Shown one piece after another: positions 42,073 to 50,300 of a stretch of 64,000 nucleotides of DNA. The stretch comes from RBG-13-68-16 sp050018455 (lineage in GTDB: Bacteria; Acidobacteriota; Thermoanaerobaculia; Thermoanaerobaculales; Thermoanaerobaculaceae): the NCBI GenBank assembly GCA_050018455.1, contig JBEKAA010000004.1:186001-250000 (forward strand), in the 5' to 3' direction. Under the pieces are notes generated by a model. It saw only the letters and a list, made by a program, of their open reading frames with translations, was not told the origin of the DNA and made no database searches. A program made the translations under genes and the position numbers. Positions within the stretch are counted from its first letter, which is position 1; every line of letters starts with the position of its first letter.

Positions 42073-42704
42073 GCAGCCCCGCATTGATCTCCCTGCTGCT
42101 GCCGACTCGCCATCGCGCGGACGAGTTGCGCCGAACGCTCGACGGTCTGGAACGCGCGGCCGCCTGCCCGGAGCTCCTCGAGCTGCTCGTGTACGCCGAC
42201 CACCACGACGCCCCCACCCTCGCGGTCCTCTACGAGTTCTCCTGCCAGGCCATCGTCGGCCGGAACGACGGGTATTCCGAGCTGCCGCGCCTCATCAACG
42301 AGATGGTCGAGCTCGCGACGGGCGACTGGCTGTTCGTCTTCGCCGACGACGTCGGCTGCGAGACCCCGGCCTGGGACGACGTCATCCGCCGCTACGACCA
42401 CACCGTGCCGGCCCTCCTCACCTGCGAGAACAACCAGGGCAACGACTTCTGGTTTCCGGTCCTCTCGCGCCCGGCCTACGAGGCGATGGGTTGCGTGACG
42501 CGGAGCCAGTTCCACGACATCTGGCTCGGCGAGGTGTTCAGGAGGGCGGGGTGCCTGGTTCACCGGAGGATCCCGGCCCGCTTCACCGACCGGATCGTCT
42601 GCCCGATGTCGATGGACCGGCTTTCGCCGGATGAGCGGTCGGCGTTCGACCGGAGCGTCGACGAGGCGGCCGCGAGGCTCGCAGCGCCCGGAGGGACCCC
42701 ATGA
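42069..42704 (+). CDS. Second glycosyltransferase-like protein, GT2 type
   Basis: A 211-residue protein. ISLLLPTRHRADELRRTLDG is the classical GT2 start, followed by LPRLINEMVELATGDWLFVF and ADDVG (the DxD-like position) and FHDIWLGEVFRRAGC. It is ATGA-coupled to the first transferase and to the connector gene, so the pair is embedded in the structural operon. It probably works in sequence with its neighbour. Confidence 0.72.
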   Translation: MSSPALISLLLPTRHRADELRRTLDGLERAAACPELLELLVYADHHDAPTLAVLYEFSCQAIVGRNDGYSELPRLINEMVELATGDWLFVFADDVGCETPAWDDVIRRYDHTVPALLTCENNQGNDFWFPVLSRPAYEAMGCVTRSQFHDIWLGEVFRRAGCLVHRRIPARFTDRIVCPMSMDRLSPDERSAFDRSVDEAAARLAAPGGTP

Positions 42705-43696
42705 TCCGCGTCACCCGCCTCGCCGACCCTCCCGTCGAGCCGATCTTCCTCGACGAGGCCCTGAACTGGGCGTCCGTGTCGGTCGTTAGCATGCAGGGAG
42801 GTGTCGACCCGCGGGCCCGCGAGCAGGTGCGCGACCTCATTCCCGAACAGCGCGAGTCCGTCGAGATCTATACCGGGCGCGTGCTCGTGGCGGGCGACTT
42901 CATCGTGACCGTCGACGACGAGGACATCGGCGGCCGCCACTTCCTCGCGGTCCAGCCCTACCTCGTCGGCGAGGTCGACCTCGCCGATGTCCGGGAGCAG
43001 GGCTCGTTCTGGCTGCCTATTTCGCCCGTCTTGTCCGTGTCCCAGATCACGGCGACGGCTCCGGACGGCACGGTCTCGGTCGTCGACTCCTCGGTTTACT
43101 CGCTGATCCTGGGCGAGTACCCGCGGATCGCCCTCATTCCGGGGCAGTCGTGGCCCTCTCCGCTGCAGCGGCAGGCATCCCTCACGGTCTACTGCCACGG
43201 CGGCTATGCCTTCCCGATCGGGCCCATTCAGCAGGCCTCGACGGACGACCTGGCGGTCGTGACCGGCTCGGAGGTGGCGATTGCCGACGTCGGCTCGCCC
43301 TTGCGCTTCGGCTTCGAGGTGCCGTCCGGCGCGGCCGTCAACTGGTCCATCTTTGGCGCCCCCGACAAGACGTTTGTGACCGAACAGGTCGTGCGGGCGG
43401 CGGCCACGATCCAGCCGGGCAACACCGATCACGCCCTCGTCATGCCGGGCTTCACCAACTACCGCGTCAAGATTCAGAGCGCCGCGGCCGGGGCGCCGGG
43501 AGCTGTGGCGCTGAGCGGCCTGGGCGGCATGATGCCCACGCCGCTGCGCCTCGCCATCCGGCAGCTCGTCCGGTACTACTTCGAGCACCGCGGCAACCAG
43601 CTCTACATCGGCCAGGGCGGCTTCAAGGGCATCGCGCCGTCTCCCGACCTCATCTGGAATGGGATCGCCCCCCTCCGGATCCGGACGGTGCACTGA
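42701..43696 (+). CDS. Head-tail connector protein
   Basis: A 331-residue protein. FLDEALNWASVSVV, then REQVRDLIPEQRESVEIYTGRVL and SFWLPISPVLSVSQITATAP follow the pattern of phiE125 gp8 / HK97 gp6-type adaptors, and the end has MPTPLRLAIRQLVRYYFEHRG. Residues about 195-285 are an extra beta domain inserted before the last helix. It docks under the portal. Confidence 0.72.
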   Translation: MIRVTRLADPPVEPIFLDEALNWASVSVVSMQGGVDPRAREQVRDLIPEQRESVEIYTGRVLVAGDFIVTVDDEDIGGRHFLAVQPYLVGEVDLADVREQGSFWLPISPVLSVSQITATAPDGTVSVVDSSVYSLILGEYPRIALIPGQSWPSPLQRQASLTVYCHGGYAFPIGPIQQASTDDLAVVTGSEVAIADVGSPLRFGFEVPSGAAVNWSIFGAPDKTFVTEQVVRAAATIQPGNTDHALVMPGFTNYRVKIQSAAAGAPGAVALSGLGGMMPTPLRLAIRQLVRYYFEHRGNQLYIGQGGFKGIAPSPDLIWNGIAPLRIRTVH

Positions 43697-44220
43697 TGGA
43701 TTGGAAGGTCAACCTCGACCAGACCGCGGCCGACGCCACGCTCGCTGCCCTCGAGGAGAACGTCACCTCCACGGGCGTCGAGAAGGTCGCGGCGAAGGCG
43801 GCCGACGAGCTCCTCCAGGCGTCGCACGAGGCGTTTGACGTCAAGGTCGACCCGATCCACGGGACTGGCTGGGCTCGCGCGGCCGCCGCCACGGAGCAGG
43901 AGAAAGGCTTCCGCTCCCTCCTGGTGCGCACGGGAGAGCTCGAGCAGGCGCTCGTCTCCGGGTACGGCCTCACACCCAGCGGGGCGACCGCGTTCCTCAA
44001 CGTCCAGTCGAGCCAGATCGGCCTCGCCCTCATCCACCTCTACGGGGTCCAGGCCAAGCGGAGAAGGACCTACATGCGCGCCACCAAGAGAGGATTCCGG
44101 AAGGAATCGCGGCGCCGCCTGCGGCCGGCAGCGGTCCTTCCGGCCCGAGGGTTTGCCGGGATCCCTCCCGGGCACCTCGCTGACCTCACGGCCTACGCCG
44201 AGGAGGTGATGGTCCCGTGA
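43696..44220 (+). CDS. Virion morphogenesis / head-closure-like protein
   Basis: A 174-residue protein from ATG 43696, overlapping the connector stop. LLVRTGELEQALVSGYGLTP is a typical stretch of HK97 gp10 / virion morphogenesis proteins, with a basic region (KRRRTYMRATKRGFRKESRR) and a conserved-looking GFAGIPPGHL near the end. It likely helps join head and tail. Confidence 0.65.
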   Translation: MDWKVNLDQTAADATLAALEENVTSTGVEKVAAKAADELLQASHEAFDVKVDPIHGTGWARAAAATEQEKGFRSLLVRTGELEQALVSGYGLTPSGATAFLNVQSSQIGLALIHLYGVQAKRRRTYMRATKRGFRKESRRRLRPAAVLPARGFAGIPPGHLADLTAYAEEVMVP

Positions 44221-44639
44221 GCGCGCACGACAACATCCGCGATGCGATCGCGGTGGCAATTACCGCCGCGCTGCCCACCATACGCCTCGAGAAGGACCTC
44301 TCGGAGCAGCTCGCGATCGAGCTGGCGCAACAGGCTTCCGGCCTCTGTCTCAACCTCTACTGGGAGGAGACGAAGTACGACCCCAACGAAGAGCTCGGCG
44401 CCGTGCACCAGGACGAGCACTGGACCTGGCAGATCGAGCTCCTGGTGCCTGGCCAGCTCGGCGATGCGAGCGTCGCCCAGGACGTCTTTGCGGCGGTCTA
44501 CGCGGCCGTCTGCCCGATCGCGGGCCTTCGACCGGATCTCGGCTGCAGCATGCTGGAATTCACCAAGATCGAGAACCTCGGATACCTGGGGGACTGCCGG
44601 CTCTACGCGTGCACGCTCACCCACGGGCGAACCACATAG
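44217..44639 (+). CDS. Tail terminator-like protein
   Basis: A 140-residue protein. NIRDAIAVAITAALPTIRLE at the start and a mixed alpha/beta body (WQIELLVPGQLGDASVAQDV) fit tail completion/terminator proteins, which are placed between head-closure and tail tube genes. Family membership is inferred from position and size. Confidence 0.6.
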   Translation: MSAHDNIRDAIAVAITAALPTIRLEKDLSEQLAIELAQQASGLCLNLYWEETKYDPNEELGAVHQDEHWTWQIELLVPGQLGDASVAQDVFAAVYAAVCPIAGLRPDLGCSMLEFTKIENLGYLGDCRLYACTLTHGRTT

Positions 44640-44647
44640 GAGGTGCC

Positions 44648-44866
44648 ATGGCGCAGTACACCGTCACGCTCACCAGTGGAGCGGCGGGGGAGGAACGGTC
44701 CTTCCATATCGGGCCCGGAGCTCGCACCCTCACCCTCCACCTCAACCAACCCAGCGAGCCCGTCGAGCTCGACGACCGTCAGGTGGAGGAGCTGCGCCGC
44801 GTCGCCGACGTCGCGCCGCTCGAGTCCGCCTACAACCCGCGGACGAAAGCCGCGAAGGGGGAGTAA
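44648..44866 (+). CDS. Hypothetical protein, 72 residues
   Basis: ATG 44648 has GGAGG 5 bases upstream. It is beta-rich with an RQVEELRRVADVAPLESAYN helix at the end. It lies directly before the tail tube gene with no gap. Possibly a neck component. Confidence 0.5.
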   Translation: MAQYTVTLTSGAAGEERSFHIGPGARTLTLHLNQPSEPVELDDRQVEELRRVADVAPLESAYNPRTKAAKGE

Positions 44867-45877
44867 ATGGCCATTCGTCAAGGAACCTATGATCGAGTAC
44901 TCATCTACAAGGAGCTCGTGCGGGGCGCGCAGCCGACGACTCTGACGGGACACGTGATGCCCCTGATGAGCCGCACCTTCGACCTCCACGAGCAGGCCAT
45001 CAAGCCGCGCTACGAGATCAACGGCATGCCGAACCCGGCGCAGCCCGGCCGCGACGTGCTCGCCGCTGACGGCAACATCGTGGTGCCGGTCGACGAGGTG
45101 GGCGTCGGCCTCTGGCTGATGCTCCTCCTGGCGGCCTACACCAAGAGCGGCTCGGCGGACCCCTACAGCCACGTCTTCCAGGTGCTCGGTGCCGACCCGC
45201 TGTCGTTCGGCATGGAGCTCGGCAACACCGGGGTCAGCAAGTTCGACGTGATCCCCGGCTGCGCCGTGAAGAGCATCGCGATCGACGTCCAAAAGAACCC
45301 CGACAAGGCCACGCTCACCGTCGAGGTGGTCGGCCTCGTCGGCGCAGGGCCGACGCTCAACGCTGCCACGTCCGTCTCCGCCGCGCCGAACACGTACCTC
45401 ACCTCGAGGTATAACCTCTTCGGGTCGGGCGTCAAGGTCGGCGGCAGCGTCACCGGGATGATCCAGCAGATGAAGCTCACGATCGCCCGCAACGTAACCG
45501 CCGAGCAGGTCCTCGACGGCAACCGCTACCCGGCGTTCGTCTCCTTCGGCAACTTCACTATCTCCGGGACCATCCAGGGGCTCTGGGACGACGTCGACAC
45601 CCTGCGCCTCAAGGCGATGAGCGCCGCCGGCGCTGCGGGCTCTCCGACGAGCCTCGAGCTTGACCTGGTCGCCATGACCGCCGGCCACAGCCTCACCTTC
45701 CTCATGCCCGAGACCCTGATCGCCCTGTCGGCCGCTCCCGGCGTCCCGGCGACCCCTGGCGCGAAGAAACTCACCCTGGACTTCCAGTCGTACTACCAGT
45801 CGAACGCGAGCTCGCCGATCACCGCGACCCTCCTCAACGCGACGGCCGACTACGGCGCCGTGTTCGTGGCCGCCTGA
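44867..45877 (+). CDS. Tail tube (major tail) protein
   Basis: A 336-residue protein with alternating strands: GIDVQKN-like cores such as CAVKSIAIDVQKNPDKATLT, ISGTIQGLWDD and LTLDFQSYYQSNAS. Repeated beta-sandwich composition, size and position before the chaperone pair all agree. It polymerises around the tape measure to form the tail tube. Confidence 0.8.
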   Translation: MAIRQGTYDRVLIYKELVRGAQPTTLTGHVMPLMSRTFDLHEQAIKPRYEINGMPNPAQPGRDVLAADGNIVVPVDEVGVGLWLMLLLAAYTKSGSADPYSHVFQVLGADPLSFGMELGNTGVSKFDVIPGCAVKSIAIDVQKNPDKATLTVEVVGLVGAGPTLNAATSVSAAPNTYLTSRYNLFGSGVKVGGSVTGMIQQMKLTIARNVTAEQVLDGNRYPAFVSFGNFTISGTIQGLWDDVDTLRLKAMSAAGAAGSPTSLELDLVAMTAGHSLTFLMPETLIALSAAPGVPATPGAKKLTLDFQSYYQSNASSPITATLLNATADYGAVFVAA

Positions 45878-45900
45878 GCGGCAGAAAGCGCAGGAGCACG

Positions 45901-46356
45901 ATGCCGAGGATTCTGGTGGGGCTGGACCATCAGCCCCAATTCGTCACCCTCACGACCGTCGATGGCGAGGTCCTCATCGACGGCGAGTTCCTCGTCCCTC
46001 CCATCACCGCTGCGATGCGCAAGGCCTGGGAGCAGAAGTACAAGCTCTGCCGGAAGTGCGGCGGCGTGGGAATCATCCCTCTCGGCCAGGACAGCGCGGC
46101 CAAGTGCCCCGTCTGCCGCGCCAGCGTGACGGCGCCCACCATGGACGCCCCGGAGGTCCAGCAGGCGATCGGCGTCGAGATCTGCCTCGGCTGGCGCGGG
46201 GTGCCCACCGCAAGCGGCCCCGAGTACGAGTACTCCGACGAGCACCGGGACGACCTCATCGCGAAGTTTCCCGACCTCTTCTGGGCCCTCGTGCGCGCCG
46301 GCAACGACGTCGCGCAGGGGCGGGCGAAGTCCCAGGGAAAAGGCTCAGGGAGCTAA
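45901..46356 (+). CDS. Tail assembly chaperone, G-type reading
   Basis: A 151-residue protein. An N-terminal beta part (VTLTTVDGEVLIDGEFLVPP) is followed by CRKCGGVGIIP and CPVCRAS, a zinc ribbon not usual in this family, then DAPEVQQAIGVEICLGW. The 3' end contains the slippery heptamer GGGAAAA in the correct phase, 15 bases before the stop. About one ribosome in several would shift to give the longer G-T protein. Chaperones of this kind coat the tape measure before tube assembly. Confidence 0.8.
   Translation: MPRILVGLDHQPQFVTLTTVDGEVLIDGEFLVPPITAAMRKAWEQKYKLCRKCGGVGIIPLGQDSAAKCPVCRASVTAPTMDAPEVQQAIGVEICLGWRGVPTASGPEYEYSDEHRDDLIAKFPDLFWALVRAGNDVAQGRAKSQGKGSGS
46335..46341 (+). promoter_or_regulatory. 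-1 frameshift slippery site GGGAAAA
   Basis: In the zero frame the codons are CAG GGA AAA GGC, so the heptamer is phased G-GGA-AAA, the X-XXY-YYZ form. After a -1 slip the reading continues as GGG AAA AGG CTC and stays open to 46730. The location matches the known G/T frameshift of siphovirus tail chaperones. Confidence 0.88.
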
Positions 46357-46730
46357 CTTCATGCCTCCTCGCTGGCGAGCCGCTGCCCGAGGACCTCTCG
46401 GAGGTGGACTCAGCGGTTGTGTCGGCGTGGTTGCTCGTCGAGGATCAGGTCTACGTCGGCATGGCCGGGCCGTCCGGCGTGAACTGGCCCGGCGTGATGG
46501 CGGCCCTCCGGGCCGAGGGGATCTGGGACGATGAGCACGACTGCCTCCCTGATGGGCTCTTTGAGGCGCTCCGCGTGCTCTTTCAACAGCTCCTCTCCTG
46601 GAAGACCTGCCCCGCCTGCCGCGACGCCGAGAGGGACCGCGTCCACGTCTGCAGCAAGTGCGGCGAGGAATACACCGACAGACCCTCGCCCGAGGGGCAC
46701 CGAGGGCCGGGATTGCTGAAGGGCTATTGA
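46341..46730 (+). CDS. Tail assembly chaperone, T-type extension (by -1 frameshift)
   Basis: It encodes 129 residues after the slip, with no good start codon or ribosome site of its own. The fused product would be about 276 residues. It contains SEVDSAVVSAWLLVEDQVYV, a helical part (GLFEALRVLFQQLLSWK) and two CxxC pairs (CPAC, CSKC), so both halves carry zinc ribbons. Position between the G part and the tape measure is as in lambda G-T. Confidence 0.8.
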   Translation, partial: RLRELTSCLLAGEPLPEDLSEVDSAVVSAWLLVEDQVYVGMAGPSGVNWPGVMAALRAEGIWDDEHDCLPDGLFEALRVLFQQLLSWKTCPACRDAERDRVHVCSKCGEEYTDRPSPEGHRGPGLLKGY

Positions 46731-47377
46731 TGAGGTTGGTCTCCCTCTACGAGCTTCTCGACCCAAGGGACGGCCGCGTCAGGTACGTGGGCCAGACCGC
46801 ATACTTGTTGACTCACCGCCTCAATGCTCACCTCGTCGAGGCGCGAAGCAGCAAGGGGCACAATCCGAAAAACCGATGGGTGAGGAAGCTAGATCGTCTC
46901 GGCCTTCGGCCCATCATTCATCCGGTTGTTCTTGCCGAGCCGGAAGAGGTGGACGAGATCGAGGTAGCGGTCATCCGGTCCCTCCGCCTCCATGGAGTGA
47001 AGATGCTGAATACCACGGAGGGAGGACGGTGTCCACGCGGGCACAAGCTCACCGCGGAGCACCGGGAAAAGTCGCTGGCGGCCCTCAGATCTTTTTGGGC
47101 GCGCCCCGGCGCCCGCGAGGAGCATTCCGAGAAAATGCGGCGCGCAATGACCGACCCGGTCACCAGGGCAAAGATCGCTGAGGCCGCGCGTGTGCGGCGG
47201 CTCTCAGCGGAGTCCTGTGCGCGGATCTCGGCCTCACTGACTGGGCGAACGCTCAGCCCAGAAACACGAGTGCGCATGTCAGCTGCGGCGGTCAGGCGCG
47301 TGGCGACTCCCGAGTCGCGCCAGAGGATTTCGGCCACGTTGAAAAAGTACTTTTCCGCACGGAAGGGACAGACGTAA
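46730..47377 (+). CDS. GIY-YIG homing-type endonuclease with NUMOD repeats
   Basis: A 215-residue protein from ATG 46730, overlapping the frameshift product's stop. VSLYELLDPRDGRVRYVGQT is the GIY-YIG core, with RLNAHL giving the catalytic Arg and EIEVAVIRSL the Glu. Downstream, repeated units such as LTAEHREKSLAALRSFW and LSPETRVRMSAAA are NUMOD-type DNA-binding modules. It has inserted cleanly between chaperone and tape measure genes, keeping 1-base overlaps on both sides. Confidence 0.85.
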   Translation: MRLVSLYELLDPRDGRVRYVGQTAYLLTHRLNAHLVEARSSKGHNPKNRWVRKLDRLGLRPIIHPVVLAEPEEVDEIEVAVIRSLRLHGVKMLNTTEGGRCPRGHKLTAEHREKSLAALRSFWARPGAREEHSEKMRRAMTDPVTRAKIAEAARVRRLSAESCARISASLTGRTLSPETRVRMSAAAVRRVATPESRQRISATLKKYFSARKGQT

Positions 47378-50300
47378 TGCCTGGGCGTGCCATCATCGAG
47401 ATCGCGATCACCAACACCGGTGGCACTGCTGTCATCGACGCGATCAAGTCGCAGATGGACGCGCTCGGCGTGTCGGTGGTTTCGGTCAAGCAGGCCGGGG
47501 ACCAGCAGGACAAGACCCTCCAAAACCTCCTCAACTCCCTCGAGCCGGCCCGCGTCGCGACCGAGAAACTCGCCGCCTCGCAGCAGGTCCTCAAAGACGC
47601 CTACGACAGCGGCAAGATCAGCCAGGAGCGCTTCTCCGCGGACCTCGATGCCCTGACTGCGAAGTACGAAACCCTTCAAACGTCCGTGACCGGTCTGGGG
47701 TCGACTTTCGACGGGCTGCTCTCGCAGCTGCAAGGGCTCGCGACGGCCACCGGCGCACTGGCGGCGATCGGCGGCATTGCGGCGGGCCTCCAGCAGCTTG
47801 GCGAGACGGCCGCGTCAGCTGAGCTCACCGATGCGAAGCTGACGGCCACCTGGACGGCCAACGCGGGCGCGGCCGACATCTCGAGGGAAAGGCTCGACGA
47901 CCTTGCGCAGAGCCTCTCGAATGTTTCGGGCTTTTCACTGGTCTCCGAGAAGCAGGCTGAGGCGCTCGGAATGACCTTCCACGACGTCACCGGGCCGACC
48001 TTCGAGCGGATGATGCAGGCCGCCAACGACATGGCGGCCGCGCTGGGAACGGACGTGCCGTCCGCCGTCCAGAAGCTCGGCCGCGCCCTTGAGAACCCGA
48101 CCGCGGGCCTCAGTGCCCTCACGCGGTCCGGTGTGGCCTTCACGCAGGAGCAGAAGGACCAAATCAAGGCGATGGCCGACTCGGGAAACCAAATGGGCGC
48201 GATGAACGCCATCCTCGACCAGGTCGAGTCCCGCTACAAGGGCGTTGCCGCGGCGGTCGGCGACACGACCTCCGGGAGTTGGGACAAGCTCAAGAACAGC
48301 CTCACCGCGCTGGGAGTTTCCATCGGATCGGTCCTGCTACCCGCCGCCTCCGGAGCTATGCAAACCATCGCGACCACGGTCACTGAGGGGACGTCTGCCT
48401 TCAACACCTGGAAGAGCTCCATCGAGACCTTCTTCGAAACCCTTGGGCAGGGCGCTGGCACGATGGCGGCGTTCACGATGGCGACACAGTCGCTCATGGG
48501 GGGAACCGATGAGCAGCTCAGGGTCGCCGCGGCCGGCGCGACATCCTTCAGTGACCAGTTGAAAGTGATGGCCGCGCAGAGCGCCGCCCTCGCACAATCC
48601 GGCCTGAACGTCTTCTGGGAGGACGAGGCAACTGGGCCCGAGAAGGCCGCCAAAGCGTACGCCGCACTTCAGGCTCAGTTCGATCCTCTCGCCAAGGCGA
48701 CGGCCGCCTACAACTCGGAGCTCGGCGCCCTCACCCAGGCAACCTCCAAGCACATCAACCTTGGAGGCGATTACCTCACGGTGCTCGCAGGCATCAAGAA
48801 CGCGTACGCGGCGGCGAAGGACCAGGCGAGCGGTCTCACCGCCGCCGTGAACGCATCGAACGCGATCATCGCGGCCATGGACCCCATGCGCCAGAAGACG
48901 GCCGACTACAACGCCTCCGTCAACAGCCTGGTGACAGCGGTCAATCAGGGCAAGATCAGCCAGACGGATTTCGCCGCCGCCCTCGACTACGTGACCCAGA
49001 CGTTCGCCACGGCGCAGGCCGGGAGCACCGCCTACCGGTCCACGATCACAGCACTCACCAACGAGCTGGACCCTGGCGCCGCCGCCTGGGACACCTACAA
49101 CAAGGGGGTCGAGGATGTTGGCAAGTGGCTGACGGTCGCGTTCGGAGATGGCGGTGCCGCCGACAAGGCGCAGGCGATGCTCGCGCTTCTCCAGAAGCAC
49201 TTGCAGGACGCACTCAACCCGACGAACCAGTTTGAGCAGCAGGTCCAGGCCATCGCGGCCACGCTCGACGAGTCCACGGCCGCTGAGGACACATACAACA
49301 AGGGAATGGCCGTTGTCGCCCAGTACATGGCCACGGTGGGGGCGAACGCCGACCTCGCGGCACGGGCGACGCTTGCGCTGAAGACGGCTCTCGACAATGC
49401 CACGCAGCCTGCGACCATGAAGGATCCGTTCGCCAATTTCGAGAAGAGCCTGACCACCAGCATCGAGCAGGGGCTGACGACGGGGGACTTCAAGAAGATG
49501 TGGACTTCCCTGTGGTCCGACCTGTCGAAAGATGCGACGTCGGAGCTCACACAGGCGCTCTTCGGCGGCGAGGGCCCTCTTACGCCGAAGGGCACGAGCA
49601 TGACTGGCATTTTCGGAGGAGGCAGCGGTCAGTCGATCACGACGACGCAAGGCCTGGAAATGGGCGGCCAGGTCGTCGGTTCGTACCTCGGCGGACAGGG
49701 CCAGCAGAGCGGCAACCAGGGTGAGGCAGCTCTCGGCGGTGCGCTGAGCGGTGCTGCGTCGGGCGCCATGGCGGCCGGGTGGGTCGGTGCCATCGTGGGC
49801 GCTGTGGTCGGCGCCGCGATGGGGTACTTCGGGACCGCCGCCGCGAAGTCCTACGGCATGAACTTCTCGGCGGGGACCTCCCAGCCGCCCGACTGGTTCA
49901 CGAAGTGGCAGATGGACGTGACGTCGGGCAACCTCTTCCTCTCGGGTGGAGTGAGCACGGGTGGCGTCGCAAACTCCCAGGCTCTCGCCCAGATGACCGA
50001 GCAGATGGCCGAGAAGGCCTCGTCGACGCAGGACTCGCTCAACGACCTCCTCGTCCTGCTCAAACAGACCCCGAACCTCAACCCGCAGTGGTCCGCAACG
50101 CTCGGCGGCAGCTCCTCCGACGTCTCGACCGCCTTCAACCAGTTCCTGAACAACACGATGCCGCAGGCGATCTTCACGGCGTTCACCGGGTCCCTGCAGA
50201 CGGGCCTCGAGGATCTTGGGGTCTCGGCCGACCGCGCGAAATCGGAGCTCGAGGCCGTCGCCAACGCGAGCGACTTCAGCACGGCAATCGCCAACCTGAA

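Noticed and set aside
46358..46730. Independent gene starting at an internal ATG for the T part
   Set aside because: No ribosome site and the phased slippery heptamer explain its expression better.
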